5,520 nt of DNA from Porticoccaceae bacterium (GTDB taxonomy: Bacteria > Pseudomonadota > Gammaproteobacteria > Pseudomonadales > Porticoccaceae): the NCBI GenBank assembly GCA_002701765.1, contig NZXB01000072.1:5890-11409 (forward strand), given 5' to 3'. The notes beneath the pieces were generated by a model. It saw only the letters and a list, made by a program, of their open reading frames with translations, searched no databases and was not told where the DNA came from. Shown here piece after piece: positions 1 to 5,520 of this stretch. Numbering within the stretch: position 1 is the stretch's first letter; the number at the start of each line of letters is the position of its first letter. Both the position numbers and the translations under genes were made by a program.

Positions 1-1913
1 TCGAGCAGCCTGCAAACAATATCCAAATCAATCGTTTTGGACGAAACATTCAATAAAACTTTGAGTCCTTTCTTAGCGTCATCTTCAACCCAAACACTAA
101 TCTCCGAATTTGGGCACACGTCCTCAACCTCGGCCAAAAAAGCCCTCTTAATGATATCTTTTCGAAGTTCGGGCTTGAAAATTTTACCTACCGCCGTCAA
201 GGGTAAGGCTTCGCGAATAATCACCTCAACCGGCGCGGCAGCTCGCTCAGCACAGTGCTCCTTCGCAAACCTCAGAAGTTCGTGGCTGGTGGCGGTGCTC
301 CTCGGGATCAGCTTTACATAGGCGACTGGAACTTCTCCCGAGTAACTATCGGGTTTGCCCACCGCCCCAGCCATTTCAACGTCTGGATGAGCCATCACTG
401 ATTCTTCTGTAATGAGCGGGTCAATATTGTGGCCTCCCCTGATAATGACGTCCTTCCGTCTTCCGGCTAGCCAACAGCATCCGTCTTTATCGAAACGAGC
501 CAAATCACCACTATTGAACCACTCTGGTTCTGGCCAAGCTTCAGCGTTTATTTTATTTTGCTTGTAACCAACCGTAACGTTTGGTCCTTTATGCAAGAGA
601 ACTCCAACCTCGCCCTCACCGCAATCCCGCACAAAATGTCCTTGCTCGTCGAGTATAACTGCCCTCATCTCGTGGTAAGGCAGACGCAAACCAATTGAGC
701 CGACAGGTCGAGCGCCATAAAAATAATGTGTGGATGCGCCACATGTTGTTTCTGTCATACCATATCCCTCGGTTATATCAATACCGGTCTGGGAGCGGAA
801 TTCTTCAAATAGACTCACTGGGATAGGTGCTGCCCCAGAACTGCAACTTATAAGGCTTGAAAGATTATATTTTTCTACATCATGACGCATTAGCGCGGCA
901 TAAATTGTTGGAACAGCCGCAAAAAATGTGACAGCGTATTTCTCAATCAAAGCCCAGAAATCCTCCATTGTGCCAGCATTTCTGAAGCCATCTGGCCCTG
1001 CCAGGACCAATTCACCGCCGCTCATGACGGCGTTCAGTGCCGAAACACAGACTGCATTTACATGAAAAAGAGGTAATCCGCAAAGTATGACCGTACGATT
1101 AGAGAAATTAATGTCATTTTGAAGGTCTGGGCCAGTCATCTGCATTTGACATATGTTTATCGCCTGAGCTCGATGCGTGTGCTGGGCAAGTTTTGGGGAG
1201 CCTGTTGTTCCTCCTGTATGAAAATAAGCCGCCACATCAGCATTATTTGCACCACGCTCAAAAATAAAATTATCACTGGGCTGAGACTGCGTTGCTGAAT
1301 TCCAATCCAACAAATTCAATCGCGATTTGGTCAAACTCTCAATCTTTTCTTGTCCAATAGTAACAACGCTGATAATAGCGCTGGACATTTCGCATACTTG
1401 CATGACTTTCTCAAACAACCCATCACTCTCGCCCGGCACAGGTTGAAGGGTCACTATAATTTTGGCATTGGCTTCATCAGCAATACTGGCTATTTGCTCA
1501 GGCTGTAAAAACGGATTTACGGGTGCCGCTATTCCAGCTGCTTGCGCACCCCATAATCCAAATAACATTTCCGGCACGTTCGGCAACAAAAGAAGAACAG
1601 ATTCACCGCTCTGCAATCCCAATGAGTGGAACAGATTTGCTGCACGAATAATTTCTTCGTGATAATCACGATAGGTCCAGCACAAAGGTACATCAGATAC
1701 GCGACCATTGGGAAGGTAACGCAGCGCTATTTGATCCCCAATTTTCTCGCTGACATATGCAATTGCATCGATGGGCGAGCGACAAGGGAAACGTTCTTCA
1801 TGACTGACCCGCTCAATCTTTTCCACATCGGTCAAAGAATGAATTCTGTCGGGGTCGGATGAAAAGCGACGTATGAAATAATCCTGAACTAAGGTGGACA
1901 CATCATCTCCCAT
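1..1913 (-). CDS. AMP-forming acyl-CoA synthetase (FadD-like), 3' end cut by window edge
   Basis: This enzyme is predicted to activate a carboxylic acid with ATP to an acyl-adenylate and transfer it to CoA in the cytoplasm. The minus strand is open from the start codon to the left edge, 637 residues, with no stop. Adenylate-forming motifs appear in order: the phosphate loop HTGGTTGSPK (about residues 232-241), SSGAAPIP (358-365), YGMTETT (384-390), SGD with Asp470, GRRKD (484-488), and the C-terminal AVGKIFK with the likely catalytic Lys577. The ordering and the 'GGHNIDP' and 'GKIFKPELR' stretches resemble, from memory, a roughly 630-residue acyl-CoA synthetase family, so only a few C-terminal residues are probably missing. 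I chose the ATG at 1913 because GGGGAAG lies just upstream. Two tandem in-frame ATGs at 1958 and 1955 would add 14-15 residues but have no visible ribosome binding site. The gene diverges from the operon at 2409. The acyl substrate cannot be told from sequence; medium/long-chain or aromatic-side-chain acids are possible. Confidence 0.93.
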   Translation of the reverse strand, partial: MGDDVSTLVQDYFIRRFSSDPDRIHSLTDVEKIERVSHEERFPCRSPIDAIAYVSEKIGDQIALRYLPNGRVSDVPLCWTYRDYHEEIIRAANLFHSLGLQSGESVLLLLPNVPEMLFGLWGAQAAGIAAPVNPFLQPEQIASIADEANAKIIVTLQPVPGESDGLFEKVMQVCEMSSAIISVVTIGQEKIESLTKSRLNLLDWNSATQSQPSDNFIFERGANNADVAAYFHTGGTTGSPKLAQHTHRAQAINICQMQMTGPDLQNDINFSNRTVILCGLPLFHVNAVCVSALNAVMSGGELVLAGPDGFRNAGTMEDFWALIEKYAVTFFAAVPTIYAALMRHDVEKYNLSSLISCSSGAAPIPVSLFEEFRSQTGIDITEGYGMTETTCGASTHYFYGARPVGSIGLRLPYHEMRAVILDEQGHFVRDCGEGEVGVLLHKGPNVTVGYKQNKINAEAWPEPEWFNSGDLARFDKDGCCWLAGRRKDVIIRGGHNIDPLITEESVMAHPDVEMAGAVGKPDSYSGEVPVAYVKLIPRSTATSHELLRFAKEHCAERAAAPVEVIIREALPLTAVGKIFKPELRKDIIKRAFLAEVEDVCPNSEISVWVEDDAKKGLKVLLNVSSKTIDLDIVCRLL

Positions 1914-2022
1914 ATCTTCCCCGTTGCTTCTCTGACCGGATTGAAATCGACACATCATGATTGCTGAAGCGAACACCAAAGCTTTCGAATCTTTGAGCTG
2001 TCCGAATAGTTTTTATTTACTA

Positions 2023-2051
2023 AGTATCTGCGTCCTAGAATTAATAGTCCA
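2023..2051 (-). promoter_or_regulatory. Possible sigma70 promoter for the acyl-CoA synthetase
   Basis: Read on the minus strand, TGGACT (2051-2046, 4 of 6 matches to TTGACA) and GATACT (2028-2023, 4 of 6 matches to TATAAT) are separated by 17 nt. This would give a leader of about 100 nt before the ATG at 1913. Matches this weak arise often by chance in AT-rich intergenic DNA, so it is only a candidate. Confidence 0.22.
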
Positions 2052-2167
2052 CTGACATTTGGCTATCGATTCATAATTAAATCCTATAGAAAAAAGACCA
2101 AACTCCAACGGGAAATACACCTTCGGCATTCAAGATCAAACCCAGTGGTTAACTGCGAAAAACAGCC

Positions 2168-2189
2168 ATAGATGTGGCCCAAGATCTAT
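2168..2189. repeat. Short inverted repeat in the divergent intergenic region
   Basis: ATAGAT and ATCTAT form a perfect 6-bp inverted repeat around a 10-nt spacer. It lies roughly midway between the divergent genes, where an operator for a dimeric regulator could sit. It is not followed by a T-run, so it does not look like a terminator. A 6-bp repeat can occur by chance and no regulator family is indicated. Confidence 0.25.
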
Positions 2190-2352
2190 AACTCGGACTT
2201 ATTGTTCAACATCAAAATGTAGATAGACTTTATTGCAGTGAGCACAGATACTCGCCACACTCAGAGGGTGCCGTCGGGAAAATTCAATAAGCCCCCGGGA
2301 AATCAACTGTCTGGGATAGCAGCATGAAAAATCAAAATAAATTGTCGCTTGT

Positions 2353-2382
2353 TTGGAACACTGTTTGAATTTCGCGTATCCT
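2353..2382 (+). promoter_or_regulatory. Possible sigma70 promoter for the DUF1330-MFS-GST operon
   Basis: TTGGAA (2353-2358) and TATCCT (2377-2382) each match the sigma70 consensus at 4 of 6 positions, with an 18-nt spacer. They would start transcription about 20 nt before the DUF1330 start codon at 2409. A small dyad, AACA-C-TGTT, overlaps the -35 element and could be a regulator contact site. Both signals are weak. Confidence 0.28.
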
Positions 2383-2408
2383 AAGTCAATTCATTTTTGG
2401 AGATATAA

Positions 2409-2819
2409 ATGCTTTGTACAAATTTAATGAGCAGTACGGAAGAGAGTATCAGCGAATTACTCAAAAATGATGATGGGGGACCCGTCTGTATGGTTAACCT
2501 CCTCAAATTCAAAAAAAAAGCACGCTATGAAGATGGTCGAGAGACATCACTTACCGGTCCCGAGGCATACCAGATTTATGGTGAGGGTGTTGCTAAAATG
2601 GTAAAGACGATCGGTGGAAGTATAGTTTTTTCCGCCGTAGTTAATGGCCTTGTCGTCGGCGAAGTAGAGGAATTATGGGATGCAGTCGCCATCGCCGAGT
2701 ATCCATCCAGACAATCTTTCGTCGACATGATCTCCTCAGCCGAATGGTCGGAGCTTGCCATCCATCGTAGCGCTGGCCTCGCGGGTCAGCTAAACATATC
2801 GAGCAAACGACTGCTGTAA
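2409..2819 (+). CDS. DUF1330 domain protein (dimeric alpha-beta barrel type)
   Basis: A complete 136-residue protein with the conserved DUF1330 pattern: PVCMVNLLKFK (about residues 25-35), the TGPEAYQIYG stretch (49-58), a GGSIVFSAVV strand (69-78), EELWDAVAIAEYPSR (87-101), and the C-terminal HRSAGLAGQLNI (119-130). Members of this family are small cytoplasmic ferredoxin-like proteins that usually pair into alpha-beta barrels. Their biochemical role is mostly unknown, and no catalytic residue can be assigned here. The ATG at 2409 has GGAG 6-7 nt upstream; a second ATG at 2427 has no such site, so the longer form is preferred. It is the first gene of a likely operon, 20 nt ahead of the MFS gene, which suggests a role linked to the transported compound. 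A run of nine A (2511-2519) encodes three lysines and is slippage-prone. Confidence 0.9.
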   Translation: MLCTNLMSSTEESISELLKNDDGGPVCMVNLLKFKKKARYEDGRETSLTGPEAYQIYGEGVAKMVKTIGGSIVFSAVVNGLVVGEVEELWDAVAIAEYPSRQSFVDMISSAEWSELAIHRSAGLAGQLNISSKRLL

Positions 2820-2839
2820 ACCCCAGAGACATAATTCGG

Positions 2840-4129
2840 ATGAACGACGCCCATCAAAAAGCTTCTATTACCGGCTCTGACTTAAGGCTATTATGCCTTC
2901 TCACCATATTAAATGTGTTGAATATGGTCGATCGGAACCTGTTGACCAGCTTTTCAGCTTATATTGTGCCTGATCTAGGTCTTTCAAATACTGAATTTGG
3001 ACTACTGACGGGCCTCGTCTTCTTGTTTTTCTACTCGATAATGGGACTCTTTATGGGAGCTCTGGCGGACACAATGAACCGAGTCCACCTTATAACTTTC
3101 GGAGTGGCACTTTGGAGTGCACTCACTGCAGTTTCAGGCGCCGCAAAAGGTTTCATAAGCATGGCTATTCCGAGAATGTTTATCGGGGTCGGCGAGTCGA
3201 TAATGACTCCCAGCGCTATGTCCATACTCGCTGACCGCTTTCCCGCTGATCGCCTTGGTTTTGCGGCGGGCTTTTATTATCTTGGAGCTCCAATCGGGGC
3301 GGGCGCTAGTTTTTTAATTGCAGGTTACTTAGGGCCTTTAATCGGGTGGCGAAACTGCTTTTATCTTCTGGGTGGCATTGGCCTGCTTTTGGCTTTCGTT
3401 TTTCTATTCGTAAAGGAGCCTCAAAGGAGACATGTCAGCGAGAATCAATTTTCGGGGCAGATGATGCGCGTCAGCCATGTGATCAAAACGGCACTGTCAG
3501 CAATTCCAAAATCTCGCGCACTTATGCTAACAATGGCCGGCGGGACCATTATGCACGTCGCAGTCGGAGGAGCTTTTTTTGAGCAGTTATGGTTCGTGGA
3601 AGAACGGGGTTATGAGCGAGCCGAGATAGCCAAGATGACGGGTTGGCTGATGATGACAGCTGGTGTTCTAGGAGCCATGCTTGGCGGAATTGGAGGGGAC
3701 TGGGTGACAGCGAGAACTGGTCTGGGTCGTCCAATCATTTTAGCTGGCCTAATTCTTTTAGCAGCTCCATTTCTGCTTGCTTTGCGGCTGTCTCCCGGAG
3801 GCTCCATCTGGATCCCCGTCGGCTTGTTTTTTGGCCTACTGCAGTTCTGCGCCTTCCCGGGGCCCACCTTTGCAACCGTGCAAGAGCTTGTCCCCCCTCA
3901 GGTGAGATCAACAATTGTAGCGGCTACTATTTTGATGTTTAATATAGTTGGGCTCGGAATAGGAATCACTTTTACAGGAATCGCCATTGATGCCATGGTT
4001 GCTGCAGGATGGAATCAACCTTACAGCTTGGCGATGATTGGTTCTACCATTATTTCCTTCCTCGCAATACCTTGTTACCTCTTTGCCGGCATTTATTACA
4101 AACGCGAAATGGCTTCAGGTGGCACCTAG
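2840..4129 (+). CDS. MFS transporter, Spinster-like
   Basis: A 429-residue integral inner-membrane carrier of the usual MFS length, with about twelve hydrophobic segments in two halves joined by a polar loop at about residues 193-225. TM1 carries NMVDRN (28-33), typical of Spinster-like and related organic-anion MFS carriers. The loop between TM2 and TM3 has the MFS motif A signature with Gly73, Asp77 and Arg81. TM4 has RMFIGVGES (112-120), with an Arg and a Glu placed to face the translocation path. GWRNCFYLLGG (169-179) leads into TM6. The second half repeats a weaker version of motif A near GGIGGDWVTAR (282-292). It probably moves an organic acid or lipid-like solute driven by an ion gradient; direction and substrate are unknown. 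It follows the DUF1330 gene by 20 nt, so the two are probably co-transcribed. The ribosome binding site is weak (GAGAC upstream of ATG), consistent with translational coupling. Confidence 0.93.
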   Translation: MNDAHQKASITGSDLRLLCLLTILNVLNMVDRNLLTSFSAYIVPDLGLSNTEFGLLTGLVFLFFYSIMGLFMGALADTMNRVHLITFGVALWSALTAVSGAAKGFISMAIPRMFIGVGESIMTPSAMSILADRFPADRLGFAAGFYYLGAPIGAGASFLIAGYLGPLIGWRNCFYLLGGIGLLLAFVFLFVKEPQRRHVSENQFSGQMMRVSHVIKTALSAIPKSRALMLTMAGGTIMHVAVGGAFFEQLWFVEERGYERAEIAKMTGWLMMTAGVLGAMLGGIGGDWVTARTGLGRPIILAGLILLAAPFLLALRLSPGGSIWIPVGLFFGLLQFCAFPGPTFATVQELVPPQVRSTIVAATILMFNIVGLGIGITFTGIAIDAMVAAGWNQPYSLAMIGSTIISFLAIPCYLFAGIYYKREMASGGT

Positions 4130-4183
4130 ACTTTTTGATACCTCTGATTTGTAATGCTTTTGTTATCTAGAAAAAATTATTTT

Positions 4184-4189
4184 AAGGAG
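4184..4189 (+). promoter_or_regulatory. Strong Shine-Dalgarno fixing a TTG start
   Basis: AAGGAG lies 8 nt before the TTG at 4198. The predicted GST fold begins immediately at that codon (LKLHFAPNS strand), and no in-frame ATG lies close by, so this site supports TTG as the initiator. Confidence 0.8.
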
Positions 4190-4197
4190 AAATTACT

Positions 4198-4809
4198 TTG
4201 CTAAAGCTTCATTTCGCGCCAAACTCGAGAGCTGGACGAATCGTCTGGCTACTTGAAGAACTCGGTCTTCCTTATGAAATTAACAAGATGGACTTCCACC
4301 CTAAGGCTCTTAAATCGGATGAACACAGATCGCGTCACCCTCTTGGTAGGGTTCCGGTTTTAGATGATGGTGATACAAGACTATTCGAGTCAGGCGCAAT
4401 AGTTGAATATATTCTCGAGAGGCACAAAAACGGTGGTTTAAAACCAGAGCCCAGCGCACCTGAATTTCCCGATTATCTTCAATGGTTTCACTATTGCGAA
4501 GGCATGGTGATGCCTCCGATTAACATCATTGTTGTCAACACTATTCTTTTGCCACCGGAAAGACAAGATCCGAATGCACTGGGACAAGCCCAAAGACTTT
4601 TGGCTAAGGCGCTCAGTCCAATAGACAGCGCACTCTCTGGCAGAGATTATCTTATCGGCTCGTTTTCAGCCGCAGATATTATGCTTGGCCATGCGTGCTT
4701 CATGAGCAATGCAATTGGCTGTGTCAGCGATGATCTGGTTAATCTGAAAGCCTATATTGGAAAAATAGCCAACAGAAGCGCGTTCAAAGTCGCTATTAAT
4801 ATGAAATAG
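4198..4809 (+). CDS. Glutathione S-transferase family protein
   Basis: A complete 203-residue two-domain GST-fold protein, starting with TTG. The N-terminal thioredoxin-like domain (about 1-78) has APNSRAGRIVWLLEELGLPYE-like features: Ser10 in the usual catalytic region of Ser/Cys-type GSTs, the cis-proline loop GRVPVL (Pro53), and FESGAIVEYIL with Glu64-Ser65, which in this family bind the gamma-glutamyl part of glutathione. The all-helical C-terminal domain contains YLIGSFSAADIML (151-163), including the N-capping box Ser157-x-x-Asp160 that is conserved in GSTs. It probably conjugates, isomerises or removes groups from an electrophilic substrate using glutathione in the cytoplasm; the exact reaction is not readable. 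It lies 68 nt after the MFS gene on the same strand with its own strong ribosome binding site, so it is probably the last gene of the operon. It could also be a non-catalytic GST-like protein. Confidence 0.92.
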   Translation: MLKLHFAPNSRAGRIVWLLEELGLPYEINKMDFHPKALKSDEHRSRHPLGRVPVLDDGDTRLFESGAIVEYILERHKNGGLKPEPSAPEFPDYLQWFHYCEGMVMPPINIIVVNTILLPPERQDPNALGQAQRLLAKALSPIDSALSGRDYLIGSFSAADIMLGHACFMSNAIGCVSDDLVNLKAYIGKIANRSAFKVAINMK

Positions 4810-4819
4810 CGAACATAGC

Positions 4820-4845
4820 AAAAAGAGCAGCGGGTTTTCCCTCTC
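4820..4845 (-). terminator. Weak candidate terminator for the FliG-C gene
   Basis: On the minus strand, GAG-A-GGG pairs imperfectly across an AAAA loop with CCC and CTC, with a 4-nt/1-nt internal loop, followed by TTTTT. It lies about 57 nt beyond the stop codon of the minus-strand FliG-like gene. The stem is short and interrupted, so termination here is uncertain. No plausible plus-strand terminator for the GST gene is visible. Confidence 0.25.
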
Positions 4846-4901
4846 ACACAAGGACTTATAGAATATAGATTTCACATCTCACAATGATTGATTGATAAAC
4901 G

Positions 4902-5366
4902 TTATATAAACTCATTTCGGTTAATGCTAAGAACAATTTCACCTGAGTCTGCCAATTGCCGCGCCTTACGGGTAATTTTCTTTTGAGCCGTCTCAGCGTC
5001 AGCCGTTCTTATCGGTCCCAAAGCCTCGAGATCGTCCCGAAACCTATCTCTGGCCCGCTTCGACATGTTATGCAGGAATTTTTCATTGGCATCAGCAGAG
5101 GCGCCTTTTAAAGCAACCATAAGCTCATCGCCATCAATATTTCTCAAGATCAGCTGTATACTTCTATCGTCGATCGCAGCCAATGTGTTGAACTGAAACA
5201 TGTTATCCTGGATTGCAAGCGCGAGGTTTTCATCTTGCTCAGATATGTCATCCATTATTTCGTTCGCCATATCCATCTTGACAAGATTCATTATGTTTGC
5301 TGCTGTGTCGAGACCACCCAGATTCACAGCTTTTTCTCTCCCTTTGCGTCTTGATATTTTTGACAT
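4902..5366 (-). CDS. Stand-alone FliG C-terminal domain protein
   Basis: A 154-residue protein that aligns over almost its whole length with the last 140-odd residues of the flagellar rotor protein FliG (normally about 330 residues). Visible landmarks are GGLDTAANIMN (17-27), the MFQF motif (56-59), IDDRSIQ (65-71), ALKGAS (85-90), NMSKRA (100-105), FRDDLEALGPIR (109-120) and GEIVLS (142-147). Lys87, Arg104, Asp111, Asp112 and Arg120 match E. coli FliG Lys264, Arg281, Asp288, Asp289 and Arg297, known to matter for the interaction with MotA. The N-terminal FliF-binding domain and the EHPQR FliM-binding part are absent. I chose the ATG at 5366 because GAGG lies 5 nt upstream (5375-5372); a GTG at 5396 gives a 164-residue version without a Shine-Dalgarno, and an in-frame stop lies just above it. 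No flagellar gene is adjacent. It could be a dedicated small protein or a maintained duplicate; it does not look like decaying DNA because the frame and key residues are intact. Confidence 0.87.
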   Translation of the reverse strand: MSKISRRKGREKAVNLGGLDTAANIMNLVKMDMANEIMDDISEQDENLALAIQDNMFQFNTLAAIDDRSIQLILRNIDGDELMVALKGASADANEKFLHNMSKRARDRFRDDLEALGPIRTADAETAQKKITRKARQLADSGEIVLSINRNEFI

Positions 5367-5427
5367 ATCAACCTCAAAGCTTACGGTGTGATGCACTAAT
5401 TAAAAACATTCTATACCTTCTGCCTTG

Positions 5428-5520
5428 TTAGTACCGATACCATATTGGTGAGGTCCAAGCCATTTCACGAATCGTCTCTGGATAACTGCCGTCTGAACAA
5501 ACCGAAGGCCTTCCGTCCTC
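5428..5520 (-). CDS. C-terminal end of a probable DUF3604-like protein, 5' part outside window
   Basis: On the minus strand one frame is open from the right edge for 30 codons and stops at TAA (5430-5428). It ends with PETIREMAWTSPIWYRY. From memory, DUF3604 proteins, a poorly characterised family with a PHP-like metal-dependent fold, commonly end with a 'TIQERAW-SPIWY' type sequence, which this closely resembles. The other two minus-strand frames give no recognisable protein. It lies 61 nt upstream of the FliG-C start codon on the same strand, so the two could share a transcript. With only 30 residues visible the family assignment is tentative. Confidence 0.6.
   Translation of the reverse strand, partial: EDGRPSVCSDGSYPETIREMAWTSPIWYRY

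Larger units (their letters stand above)
1914..2408. other. Divergent intergenic region, no gene seen
   Basis: This stretch of roughly 0.5 kb separates the divergent acyl-CoA synthetase and DUF1330 genes. I see no tRNA-like or rRNA-like sequence and no reading frame with a ribosome binding site and protein-like composition. It holds weak sigma70-type promoter candidates for each direction and a short inverted repeat (ATAGAT, 10-nt spacer, ATCTAT at 2168-2189). A 14-codon ATG frame at 2324 has no Shine-Dalgarno and is not called. Its length suggests room for a regulator binding site shared by both transcription units, but no known operator is recognisable. Confidence 0.6.

Noticed and set aside
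37..321. Plus-strand open frame of 94 codons
   Set aside because: It lies entirely opposite the acyl-CoA synthetase C-terminal domain, which has clear family motifs. The frame has low-complexity composition and no ribosome binding site or recognisable domain.
1462..1862. Two overlapping plus-strand frames (66 and 78 codons)
   Set aside because: They are antisense to the N-terminal part of the acyl-CoA synthetase and show no family features.
2324..2368. Fourteen-codon frame that could be a leader peptide before the DUF1330 operon
   Set aside because: It has no Shine-Dalgarno, no run of regulatory codons and no attenuator hairpin, and it overlaps the likely promoter region.
3346..3942. Plus- and minus-strand frames inside the MFS transporter gene
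   Set aside because: The MFS frame is continuous with membrane segments and motifs throughout; the others are out-of-frame shadows without a start signal.
4666..4875. Minus-strand frame of 69 codons across the GST 3' end
   Set aside because: Most of it is antisense to the conserved GST C-terminal helices, and the rest covers the convergent gap. It has no recognisable domain.
5200..5391. Plus-strand frame of 63 codons with hydrophobic composition
   Set aside because: It is antisense to the FliG-C gene, and its hydrophobic look is the expected complement of the charged codons there.
5404..5519. Alternative minus-strand frame upstream of FliG-C as a missing FliG N-terminal part by frameshift
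   Set aside because: Neither this frame nor the third minus-strand frame shows any FliG middle-domain signature such as EHPQ, and the remaining frame gives a better match to the end of a DUF3604-like protein. No frameshifted FliG remnant is visible.
1..5520. CRISPR array, insertion sequence ends, tRNA or rRNA genes
   Set aside because: I saw no spaced direct repeats, no terminal inverted repeats with transposase sequence, and no tRNA- or rRNA-like conserved segments.

Overview
The window looks like chromosomal DNA of a Gram-negative proteobacterium with moderate GC (my rough impression is mid-40s percent). The protein families (a FadD-like acyl-CoA synthetase, a DUF1330 protein, a Spinster-type MFS carrier, a glutathione S-transferase and a DUF3604-like protein) are common together in marine and environmental Gamma- and Alphaproteobacteria. 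I cannot fix the taxon from this sequence.

Layout: (1) Positions 1-1913, minus strand: an AMP-forming acyl-CoA synthetase whose C-terminal end runs off the left edge. Its core catalytic motifs are all present. (2) About 1914-2408: a divergent intergenic region of roughly 0.5 kb with weak promoter candidates for both directions and no convincing gene. (3) 2409-4809, plus strand: a likely three-gene operon of a DUF1330 protein, a 12-TM MFS transporter and a GST-family protein that starts at TTG behind a strong Shine-Dalgarno. (4) 4810-4901: a short convergent gap with a weak terminator candidate for the minus strand. (5) 4902-5366, minus strand: a stand-alone protein of 154 residues that is essentially only the C-terminal part of the flagellar rotor protein FliG. 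(6) 5428-5520, minus strand: the last 30 codons of a protein whose ending resembles DUF3604 proteins.

Working together: transporter, GST and DUF1330 protein, with a divergently transcribed acyl-CoA synthetase, fit uptake and CoA or glutathione processing of a hydrophobic carboxylic acid or similar organic compound. This is inference from gene content; no substrate can be read from the sequence. The FliG-C protein has no visible flagellar neighbours. It is the most unusual item, because it keeps all five charged residues known from E. coli FliG to matter for stator interaction but lacks the FliF-binding and EHPQR (FliM-binding) parts.
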